The notes under the pieces were generated by a model, which saw only the letters and a list, made by a program, of their open reading frames with translations, searched no databases and was not told the origin of the DNA. Of a stretch of DNA of 20,150 bases, positions 6,262 through 13,800 are shown one piece after another. The number at the start of each line of letters is the position of its first letter. Positions within the stretch are counted from its first letter, which is position 1. A program made the translations under genes and the position numbers. This DNA comes from an uncultured Bacilli bacterium (GTDB lineage: Bacteria > Bacillota_I > Bacilli_A > RF39 > UBA660): positions 1 to 20,150 of the forward strand of contig CANQHB010000008.1 in the NCBI GenBank assembly GCA_947623755.1. The letters are read 5' to 3'.

Positions 6262-8658
6262 ATGAAAACAGCGGAAATTGAAAAAAAATGGCAGAAAATA
6301 TGGCAAGATGGCCATTATTTTGAAGCAAAAAATGATAGTGATAAAGAAAAGTATTATATTTTAGTAGAATTTCCTTATCCAAGTGGGTCAGGATTACATG
6401 TAGGGCATGTACGGAGTTATTCAGCGTTAGACGCCATGGCCAGAATGAAAAGAATGCAGGGATATAATGTTTTATTTCCAATGGGTTGGGACGCTTTTGG
6501 AGCGCCGGCTGAACAATATGCAATAAAAAATCATATATATCCTGCGGAGGCAGTTAAGGAAAATATTAAGACTTTTAAAGGACAGATAATGGATTTAGGA
6601 ATGTCTTTTGATTGGTCAAGAGAATTTGCCACCACGGACCCAGAATATTATAAATGGACTCAATGGCAGTTTTTACAATTTGTAAAAAAAGGAATGGCTT
6701 ATAAAGCCGAAAAAGAAATTAATTGGTGTCCTAATTGTAAGACTGGTTTATCAAATGAGGACGCGGCCGGGGGCGTATGTGAAAGATGTGGTTCGGTAGT
6801 TACCAAAAAACTTAAAAGTCAATGGATTTTAAAAATGAGTAGCTATGCGGAAAGATTATTAGATGGTTTAAAGGATACAGAATTTGAGGAACGAATTAAG
6901 TTAGCCCAAATAAATTGGATTGGAAAAAGTATTGGGGCCGAAGTTGATTTTAAATTAAAAGATACTGAGGATGTTTTAAAAGTATTTACAACACGTTGTG
7001 ATACATTATTTGGAGCAACTTTTATGGTTATGTCCCCAGAACATCAATTTTTAACAAAATATAAGAAGCGGATTAAAAATATTAAAGAAGTTGAGGCTTA
7101 TCAAGAAGAAGCAAAATTAAAGAGTGAAATTGAAAGAACCGACGTAACAAAAGATAAAACGGGAGTTAAAATTGAAGGTTTAGTAGCAATTAATCCGGTA
7201 AATAATCAAGAAGTTGAGATTTGGATTAGTGATTATGTTTTAGCTTCTTATGGAACCGGAGCAATTATGGCTGTACCGGCGCATGATGAAAGAGACTATG
7301 CTTTTGCTAAGAAATTTAATATTCCAATAATCCCGGTAATTGAAGGGGGAGATATAGAAAAAGAAGCTTATGTAGGCGATGGACTACATATTAATTCCGG
7401 CTTTTTAGATGGTTTAAATAAAGAAGAGTCCATTAATAAAATGTTAGAATTTTTAGCCGAAAAAAAGGTAGGTAAAAAGACAACTAATTATCGGTTACAA
7501 GATTGGATTTTCTCACGGCAAAGATTCTGGGGAGAACCTATTCCAATGATTTATTGTGATGATTGCGGATGGGTACCAGTACCAGAAGAAGAATTACCGG
7601 TATTACTACCAACTGTTGCACATTATGAACCAACCGATACTGGAGAGTCACCACTAGCGAATATTACCGATTGGGTAAATACCCCTTGTCCAAAATGTGG
7701 AAAAATGGCTAAAAGAGAAACCGATACTATGCCAAATTGGGCTGGTTCTAGTTGGTATTGGCTTCGCTATATGGACGCTCATAATGATAAAGAATTTGTG
7801 GGACAAGACGCTTTAAAATATTGGGGAATGGTAGATTATTATAATGGTGGAATGGAACATGCGACTAGACATTTACTTTACGCAAGATTTTGGCACCAAT
7901 TCTTATATGACCAAGGCTTAGTGCCAACCCCAGAACCATTTAAAAAGCGGGTAGCGCATGGCATGATTTTAGGTTCTAATGGCGAAAAAATGAGTAAGAG
8001 TAGAGGAAATGTTATAAATCCAGATGATATGGTTAAATTATATGGGGCCGACGCTCTTAGGTGTTATGAATTATTTATTGGGGATTATGAAAAAGATGCT
8101 GCTTGGAGTGATAATGGTCTTAAAGGTTGTAAAAGATTCCTAGATAGAGTAGAAAGATTAAAAGATAAACTTGAAGATAAGGATAGTTATACTCCAGAAT
8201 TAGAAAGTATTATTCATAAAACAATTAAAAAAGTTACAAATGATTTAGCGAATATGAAATATAATACCGCAGTTTCTAGTTTAATGATTTTAACTAATGC
8301 TTTTGAAGAAGTAAAGACAATAACTAAAAAAGATTATCAAACATTATTAGTCCTTTTAAATCCGATTGCACCACATATTACCGAAGAATTAAATGAACAA
8401 ATTGGGTTTAAAACTAAAATAGTAGAAATGAAATGGCCTAGTTATGACGAGGCTAAGACTGTAAGTGATGAAGTAACTATTGGTGTTCAAGTTAATGGTA
8501 AATTAAGAGGAGAAGTTACTATTAATGTTTCAGAAGATAGTGAAAGTATTAAAGCAAAGGCTTTAGAAAATGAAAATGTTAAAAGACATATTGAAGGTAA
8601 AGAAATAGTTAAAGTTATTGTTATTCAGGGGAAAATCGCTAACATTGTAGTTAAGTAA
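6262..8658 (+). CDS. leuS: Leucine--tRNA ligase
   Basis: A 798-residue class I synthetase charging tRNA-Leu with leucine in the cytoplasm. The HIGH motif is HVGH (46-49) within PYPSGSGLHVGH, and KMSKS is at 576-580. A zinc-knuckle-like C156/C159...C173/C176 is visible, and further Cys pairs occur at 432/435 and 476/479. The CP1 editing domain lies at about 220-410, with TTRCDTLFGAT, GTGAIMAVPAHDERD and the Asp that clears misacylated tRNA. The anticodon-binding domain follows KMSKS, and the C-terminal domain (VQVNGKLRGEV to the end) is complete. Length and motif order match bacterial LeuRS. AGAGTGAT precedes ATG 6262. It shares the T-box operon with the preceding membrane protein, so uncharged tRNA-Leu should raise its expression. 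No obvious terminator follows before the next promoter. Confidence 0.98.
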   Translation: MKTAEIEKKWQKIWQDGHYFEAKNDSDKEKYYILVEFPYPSGSGLHVGHVRSYSALDAMARMKRMQGYNVLFPMGWDAFGAPAEQYAIKNHIYPAEAVKENIKTFKGQIMDLGMSFDWSREFATTDPEYYKWTQWQFLQFVKKGMAYKAEKEINWCPNCKTGLSNEDAAGGVCERCGSVVTKKLKSQWILKMSSYAERLLDGLKDTEFEERIKLAQINWIGKSIGAEVDFKLKDTEDVLKVFTTRCDTLFGATFMVMSPEHQFLTKYKKRIKNIKEVEAYQEEAKLKSEIERTDVTKDKTGVKIEGLVAINPVNNQEVEIWISDYVLASYGTGAIMAVPAHDERDYAFAKKFNIPIIPVIEGGDIEKEAYVGDGLHINSGFLDGLNKEESINKMLEFLAEKKVGKKTTNYRLQDWIFSRQRFWGEPIPMIYCDDCGWVPVPEEELPVLLPTVAHYEPTDTGESPLANITDWVNTPCPKCGKMAKRETDTMPNWAGSSWYWLRYMDAHNDKEFVGQDALKYWGMVDYYNGGMEHATRHLLYARFWHQFLYDQGLVPTPEPFKKRVAHGMILGSNGEKMSKSRGNVINPDDMVKLYGADALRCYELFIGDYEKDAAWSDNGLKGCKRFLDRVERLKDKLEDKDSYTPELESIIHKTIKKVTNDLANMKYNTAVSSLMILTNAFEEVKTITKKDYQTLLVLLNPIAPHITEELNEQIGFKTKIVEMKWPSYDEAKTVSDEVTIGVQVNGKLRGEVTINVSEDSESIKAKALENENVKRHIEGKEIVKVIVIQGKIANIVVK

Positions 8659-8671
8659 AATAGGACGATTT

Positions 8672-8700
8672 TTGACAAAAACAGCTATTTATGATATAAT
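8672..8700 (+). promoter_or_regulatory. Perfect consensus sigma-A promoter
   Basis: TTGACA (8672-8677), 17-nt spacer, TATAAT (8695-8700), also with an extended TGA (8692-8694). It is the best promoter in the window. A second extended -10 (TGGTATAAT, TATAAT 8738-8743) lies downstream, closer to the small gene at 8770. Confidence 0.85.
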
Positions 8701-8769
8701 TATGATATATCAGAGGTAAAAAGGGGATATTTTCTGGTATAATAGGAAATTGTTTAGGGGGAAAAAGTT

Positions 8770-8925
8770 TTGGTTGATAAATTAATTAGGGGACGAATTG
8801 TAGAAATTTTAGTGGTAGTTTCTTTAGTTTTAGCTTCTATTCCAGTTTGGAATCATTTTGATGAACATATGAAGGAAGCTGATATTTTAACTTTAGAAGA
8901 TTACAATTGGAGTTTAAACTCATAG
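8770..8925 (+). CDS. 51-residue single-span membrane peptide, TTG start
   Basis: A short frame with start TTG 8770, preceded by AGGGGG (8756-8761) at 8 nt, ends at TAG 8923-8925. The peptide begins VDKLIRG after the start Met, then has one hydrophobic span at about residues 10-27 (IVEILVVVSLVLASIPVW), then an acidic outer tail (DEHMKEADILTLEDY). It is a likely N-in single-pass membrane protein. It has its own near-perfect promoter and a strong terminator (8951-8982), so it forms a monocistronic unit. I recognise no family. The strong, isolated expression signals argue for a real gene rather than a chance frame. Its position before a TasA-like gene may be coincidental. Confidence 0.7.
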   Translation: MVDKLIRGRIVEILVVVSLVLASIPVWNHFDEHMKEADILTLEDYNWSLNS

Positions 8926-8950
8926 TTTAATAGAAATTTTTAAACAAAGT

Positions 8951-8982
8951 GATAAAATACTATTGTATTTTATCCTTTTTTT
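8951..8982 (+). terminator. Strong intrinsic terminator after the 51-aa gene
   Basis: GATAAAATAC (8951-8960) and GTATTTTATC (8965-8974) make a perfect 10-bp stem with a TATT loop, followed by C and seven T. Confidence 0.9.
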
Positions 8983-8998
8983 ATGGTATTATTATACT
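8983..8998 (+). promoter_or_regulatory. Extended -10 promoter for the TasA-like gene
   Basis: ATGGTATTAT (TATTAT 8987-8992, extended TGG) is directly followed by a second box, TATACT (8993-8998). The start codon is at 9012, so the 5' leader would be very short. No clear -35 is seen, because the region upstream is the terminator T-run. Confidence 0.45.
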
Positions 8999-9011
8999 AT
9001 GGTGATAGTAT

Positions 9012-9605
9012 ATGAAAGTAAAGGATATTATCAAGAAACAGACAACCATAATTGCCATAGCTGTGGTATTGGTCGCAGTCGCGGCGATTAGCGTCAGTTA
9101 TGCAGTTTTCTTTGACGTTAAAAGTAATGGAGAAAACCAAGTAATTACCGCGGGAACATTAAAGTTGACATTATCTAATTTTAATGCTTTAGATTTATCT
9201 ACTCCAATGAGTACAGAAAATGGCGAAAAATCTGCAGGTGTGACATATACTGTTCAAAATACGAATAGTAATTTACCAGCGACATATTCAATATATATTT
9301 ATGCTGATTCTGCTAATACTTTAGATACTGGTTATATAAAAATTAAAATAGATGGTCAAGACACAAAAGTGCTAAATACTATTCAAGATGATAATAGTCT
9401 TACGACAGAGGAAAAGAATGGTAAGACGTACTATAAAATAGATTCTGGTACTGTTGAAGCTGGTAAAAGCTTAGCAAGTAAAAATTTAAAAGTATGGATT
9501 GATGAAGACTTAATAACTGATGAACTTGAAGGAAAAAAGGTAGATTTAAAATTATATATAGTTAGTGAAGTTGATGAAACAAAGGATGTAGTATCAACAC
9601 CATAG
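9012..9605 (+). CDS. TasA/camelysin-like secreted surface protein
   Basis: A 197-residue exported protein. It has a Lys-rich N-terminus, a hydrophobic core at about 12-31 (TIIAIAVVLVAVAAISVSYA), then VFFDVKSNGENQVITAGTLKLTLSN, the hallmark start of the TasA/CalY (camelysin) beta-sandwich family. The remainder is beta-rich, with T/N/D-rich strands and no catalytic motif. Members form extracellular matrix fibres in Bacillus and are usually processed by the SipW signal peptidase. No sipW is in this window, so here it may be processed elsewhere or remain anchored. GGTGAT precedes ATG 9012. It is a single-gene unit with its own promoter and terminator. The signal-peptide segment (9061-9120) is about 48% GC, well above its surroundings. 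Confidence 0.8.
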   Translation: MKVKDIIKKQTTIIAIAVVLVAVAAISVSYAVFFDVKSNGENQVITAGTLKLTLSNFNALDLSTPMSTENGEKSAGVTYTVQNTNSNLPATYSIYIYADSANTLDTGYIKIKIDGQDTKVLNTIQDDNSLTTEEKNGKTYYKIDSGTVEAGKSLASKNLKVWIDEDLITDELEGKKVDLKLYIVSEVDETKDVVSTP

Positions 9606-9618
9606 TAAAGTAAGTGTT

Positions 9619-9644
9619 AGAATGTGTAAAGCATTCTTTTTTTT
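9619..9644 (+). terminator. Intrinsic terminator after the TasA-like gene
   Basis: AGAATG (9619-9624) pairs with CATTCT (9632-9637) around a TGTAAAG loop, followed by a T-run to about 9644. Confidence 0.75.
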
Positions 9645-9662
9645 GAAAAAAATTAAAAATTA

Positions 9663-9755
9663 CAGATTTTATATTTTCTGTAAGCAGATTTTATAAAATC
9701 TGTTGATTTTGGGTGCAGAAATTATAAAATCTGCTAGCCAATTTTATAAAATTGG
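9663..9755 (+). repeat. Array of four 18-bp palindromes, probable operator cluster
   Basis: There are four related 18-bp sites: CAGATTTTATATTTTCTG (9663-9680), CAGATTTTATAAAATCTG (9685-9702, perfect palindrome), CAGAAATTATAAAATCTG (9716-9733) and CCAATTTTATAAAATTGG (9738-9755, perfect palindrome). Site 3 reverse-complemented differs from site 1 at only one base. Site centres are 22, 31 and 22 bp apart, close to two, three and two helical turns, so all would face the same side of the DNA. The gaps are 4, 13 and 4 nt. The cluster ends 4 bp before a TTGACA box, so it most likely binds a dimeric regulator cooperatively to control the 114-aa gene. Formation of RNA hairpins is an alternative if it is transcribed. 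Confidence 0.8.
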
Positions 9756-9759
9756 AAAT

Positions 9760-9788
9760 TTGACAATATTAGTTTTTTGTATTATGAT
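9760..9788 (+). promoter_or_regulatory. Promoter of the 114-aa gene
   Basis: TTGACA (9760-9765), 17-nt spacer, TATGAT (9783-9788): a strong sigma-A promoter. It is immediately downstream of the palindrome array and 25 nt before the start codon. Confidence 0.85.
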
Positions 9789-9813
9789 TATAGCATAGAA
9801 AAGGAGCGAACAT

Positions 9814-10158
9814 ATGTATAAAGATGATTTGGAAAATGTAGAAATTTATTTTCTTTGTGATAGAAAGGATATGGACTTGGTTGATGTGTATTATGATAGA
9901 GACTTAAATATTCATTATTGGTATTTTAATGCCCATTTGGCATATTTACATTGGAAAAATGGATTTAAGAATATGCCTTTGGGAGAACTTACAAAAATGT
10001 TACTTACCGTCGCGGCTAGTAGATATGTGCTATATCAAATAGAAAATGAGCTATATAAAAATAAAAGGGAGTATAAAGTTTTAGTTAAAGATTTAACAAA
10101 GTTAGAGCCTTTAATTAAAGATTTTATTCAAGAAAATGAAATATTACAAAAACTATAA
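9814..10158 (+). CDS. Uncharacterised 114-residue protein downstream of operator array
   Basis: ATG 9814 follows AAAGGAG (9800-9806) at a good distance. The product is soluble, with no signal or membrane helix. It is rich in aromatic and acidic residues in the first half (IYFLCDRKDMD, NIHYWYFNAHLAYLHW) and looks helical in the second half, with a charged amphipathic stretch at about 75-114. No family, catalytic motif or helix-turn-helix is recognised. It has a strong promoter preceded by four palindromes, so its expression is probably tightly controlled. It converges on the tetR-like gene with only 5 bp between stop codons. It could be a small regulator, a modulator or an accessory-element gene, and the sequence does not decide. 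Confidence 0.8.
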   Translation: MYKDDLENVEIYFLCDRKDMDLVDVYYDRDLNIHYWYFNAHLAYLHWKNGFKNMPLGELTKMLLTVAASRYVLYQIENELYKNKREYKVLVKDLTKLEPLIKDFIQENEILQKL

Positions 10159-10183
10159 AAAAATTACTTAAAAAATAAGTAAT
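10156..10183 (-). terminator. Intrinsic terminator of the tetR-like gene, overlapping its stop codon
   Basis: On the minus strand ATTACTTA, a TTTTT loop and TAAGTAAT form a perfect 8-bp stem (10163-10183), followed by a T-run (A-run on the + strand at 10157-10162). The stem contains the last codons and the TAA of the tetR-like gene. The T-run lies in the 3' end of the convergent 114-aa gene. In the + direction there is no T-run, so it works for one strand only. Confidence 0.75.
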
Positions 10184-10706
10184 GAGCCATTTGTTTAATA
10201 TAGGCAAAAATTTCATCAAGACTTTTGTTAATTTCGCCTTTAAAATACTGGATAATTAAGTTTATTGTACCATTAGAGAAGAAAAGTATATTTAGATATT
10301 CGTAAGGGTTAGATAAATTTTTAGTTAAAGCTGTGGCTATTTTTTTATCAAGCTTTTTCATGAAAAGCATAGCTTCATTAGAAGATGATAGCTTGGAATA
10401 GATAACTTCATTTTCTTTTAAATAATCAAATATTTGGTCTAAGTAAATATCTAAATCTTTTTCATTATTGATAATTATTTCATTTTTAAAGACGGTTTCA
10501 AGAATTTCTTCTTGGAATGTGGAAGCTACATCATAAATATTATCAAAGTGAGCATAAAAAGTGCCACGAGTAATATTAGCGCGTTTTACTAATTCGGTTA
10601 CTGTTATATTTTCAATAGATTTTTTTTCTTCCATTAATTCCACAAAAGTTTTTTTGATTAAATTAATAGTTTTTTTAGAAGAGGAGTTAATCCCTTTTAA
10701 TTTCAT
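10164..10706 (-). CDS. TetR/AcrR-family transcriptional repressor
   Basis: A 180-residue regulator. The N-terminal TetR DNA-binding domain has the helix-turn-helix at about 35-54 (TVTELVKRANITRGTFYAHF), followed by a helical ligand/dimer domain without further motifs. ATG at 10706-10704 is preferred because AGGTGA lies 6-7 nt upstream. The GTG at 10715 falls within that Shine-Dalgarno and would add only three residues. A minus-strand extended -10 (TGTTATAAT, 10724-10729) sits close upstream. The gene is divergent from the large RND exporter, with a palindrome between them, the usual layout for a repressor of a drug or lipid exporter that is relieved by ligand. Repression of the exporter and of itself is inferred. 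Confidence 0.92.
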   Translation of the reverse strand: MKLKGINSSSKKTINLIKKTFVELMEEKKSIENITVTELVKRANITRGTFYAHFDNIYDVASTFQEEILETVFKNEIIINNEKDLDIYLDQIFDYLKENEVIYSKLSSSNEAMLFMKKLDKKIATALTKNLSNPYEYLNILFFSNGTINLIIQYFKGEINKSLDEIFAYIKQMAHYLFFK

Positions 10707-10755
10707 AAAAATCACCTAATATCATTATAACATATTTTAAACAAAAATGCTACTG

Positions 10756-10773
10756 TTGTATAAATTTAGACAA
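10756..10773. promoter_or_regulatory. Putative TetR-family operator
   Basis: TTGTATAAATTTAGACAA is an 18-bp inverted repeat with 16 of 18 positions symmetric (consensus TTGTnTAAATTTAnACAA). It is in the 136-bp gap between the divergent tetR-like gene and the exporter. It lies upstream of the exporter's possible -10 (TACAAT, 10814-10819) and about 27 bp from the tetR -10 box. Length and position suit a TetR dimer. Confidence 0.6.
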
Positions 10774-10851
10774 TGTTTAGTGATTTGTAGTTCATTTTTT
10801 GAGAATAGAGGAGTACAATAAGGTGTGCTTTAAAAAAGAAAGAGGTTAAAT

Positions 10852-13800
10852 ATGAAAAAAATTACTGATTTTATTGTGGACCATAGATATTTTATTCTAA
10901 CTTTTTTTATTGTTTTAGCGGGAGTTTGCGCGTTTTTAGCTAGTAAGGTTAATATTAATCGCGATATTTCTTTTTATATGCCAAAAACTTCCGATACAAG
11001 TATTGGGAAAAAGATTATGGATAAAGAATTTGCCCAAGAAGATAAAAGTACTTTAAATATTATGTTTTATAATTTAAAAGAAGAAGATAAGAATAAAATA
11101 TATAACGATTTAGAGGAAATGAAAGGAGTAGAAGAAGTATTATATGATACGACCTCTACTTATAATAAAGATGGTTATACTTTATATGTTATGACAATAG
11201 ATGGGAATAAAGATTCTAAATTAGCTAAAGATATTTATAATGATATTCATAAAAAATATGAAAATTATGAAATATATACTGGAGGAGAAGTGGATGAAGA
11301 AAATAAAGTTATTCTTCCAACATGGATTGTTGGGTTAGCAATATTTTGTGCATTAATCATTTTAGTGATTATGTGTGATTCCTACTTAGAACCAATATTA
11401 TTTTTAATAGCAATTGGACTTGCAGTTATTTTAAATAAAGGAACAAATATAATGTTTTCGTCAATATCAAGTATTACGAATGCGATTGCAGCGATATTAC
11501 AACTGGCTTTGTCGATGGATTATTCAATAATGCTTATTAATAGATATCGACAAGAAAAAGAAACGGAAAAAGACGATGTAAAAGCGATGAAAAAAGCTCT
11601 ATTAGATTCTTTTTCATCAATATCAAGTAGTTCTGTTACAACTATTGTAGGACTTCTAGCTTTAGTATTTATGAGTTTTACAATTGGAAAAGATTTAGGG
11701 TTAGTACTTGCTAAAGGAGTTTTATTTAGTTTACTTACGATTTTTACTTGTTTACCAGCGCTTATTTTAATGTTTGATAAATGGATTATAAAAACTAAAA
11801 AGAAAAGTCCGGTAATTAAGCTAGATTTTTTAGGAAGATTTGCCTATAAATTTAGATATTTAGGAATAATTTTATTTGTCCTTATTTTGGGTGGAAGTTA
11901 TATTTTAAAAGATAATTTGAAGATTTTATATACTGATTCTGAAAACGATAAAATTGAACAAGTTTTTAAAGTTAATAATGAAATGGCAATTATTTATAAA
12001 AATGAATATGAAGAGCTAGTTAATGATTATGTAAAAACAATTGAGGACAATCCTAATATCGATGAGATTTTAGGAAATGGAAATACAATTAATGAGGCTT
12101 TAAGGGAAGAAGACTTAAAAGATAAACTTAAAGAATTAGGTTCTAATACCGATATAGAAGACTATTTATTAAAAATTATATATTATCATTATTATAATCC
12201 AAAAGAAAATAATAAAATAAACTTGGAAGATTTAGTAAGTTTTATTAAAAATAATGTTTATAATGTTCAAGATATGAATGCTAAATTATCGAAGAATGAT
12301 AAATTAAATATAGATAAATTGGAGAATTTTAGTAAAAAAGAAGAAATTACAAAATTACGAACTAAAAAAGATATTGCTAGTATGTTTAACATGAAAGAAG
12401 AATTAGTTGATGATTTAGAAGTTTATTATAATGCTAAAGGGATAAAGATAAAATTAACTTTGCCGGAATTTGTTAATTTTATGAATAATTATGTTGTAAA
12501 AAGTAAGTATGCTAGTAATTTAGATAAAAATGCCATAGCAAGTTTAAACTTATTAAGTAATTATATGGATAAGGAATTAATAAGTAAAGAATTAACCGAA
12601 CAAGAAATGGCAAAATTGTTAGGAATAGATGAGAATTTAGTTAATAATTTATATCTTTATTATGAAAGTTTAAGTAAGATAGATAAAAAGTTATCGTTAA
12701 ATGAATTTAGTGAATTTATGATAAATGTAGTGTTAGCTAGTGATACTGAAGACTTTGATGAGATTACAATAAATAAATTAGAAATGATTAATACTTTAAG
12801 TAATTTAGAGGTTATTAATAAAGAAATAAATTATGAAGAAATGAGTGCATTGTTAGGGGAAGATGTTAATAATATTAAAATGCTTTATAGTATAGTAAGC
12901 CCTAATAGTACGGTAATATCACCTTATCAATTTGTTAATTTAATATTAAATAATCCTAATTTAGTAAATATATTACAGGATAATAGTAATAAACTTAAGA
13001 TGGCTAATTTGATAATGGAAAGTGCCTTAAATAATAAGAGCTATAGTTATCAAGAGATAGCTAATGCTTTTGGGTTAGAAGAAGCGCAAGTTAAAAATAT
13101 TTTTACGTTATATTTAAGTGTTAATAATGAAATAAAAATTAAGCCAATTAATTTAGTTAATTTTATCTTAGAACATAAGAATGAGGCAATGCTTACAAAT
13201 ATAGTAGATAAAAATATGGAAGATAATTTAGTTTTATTACAAACAGTAATGAAATCAGTGGAAAATCAAGAAAAATATGACGCTTCAAACTTAGGAAATA
13301 TGTTAAATATAAAGATGGAAGATATGACTTTACTATATTCTTTATATAATATTAAATATCAAAATAAAGAAGTAAAAATGTCATATCAAGAATTTGCAGA
13401 ATTTTTAATTCAGGACGTAATTACAAATAAAAAATATGCTAGTAATTTAGATAGTGAAAAAATAGCTAAAATAAAAATGGTTAATACTATAATTAATGAT
13501 AGTTTAAATAAAAAACAATATACCAAAGAAGAATTAGATAAAAACCTTCGAGTTTTAGCTCCAGATTTAGATAAAGATTTAATAGAAACATTGTATATTT
13601 ATTATGGTAGTGTAAATAATTATGATAATAATTGGAAATTAACGGTAAGTAAGTTTATTAACTATTTGAATGAAACTATTTTAAAAGATAAAAGATTTGA
13701 TGATTATATAAAAAGTGATACAAGAAAAGAAATAATTGAGGCCCAAAAAACTGTTAATGATGCTTATAGCAAATTAGTTGGAGAAAATTATTCAAGAATT

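Noticed and set aside
6260..6523. Minus-strand open frame opposite the start of leuS
   Set aside because: It is antisense to the HIGH-motif region of leuS, with no independent support.
9663..9755. CRISPR array
   Set aside because: The units are palindromes of 18 bp separated by only 4-13 nt, with no uniform spacers and no cas genes nearby.
10163..10183. Bidirectional terminator serving both convergent genes
   Set aside because: Only the minus-strand direction is followed by a T-run. In the + direction the stem is followed by GAGCC, so it is not a good terminator for the 114-aa gene.
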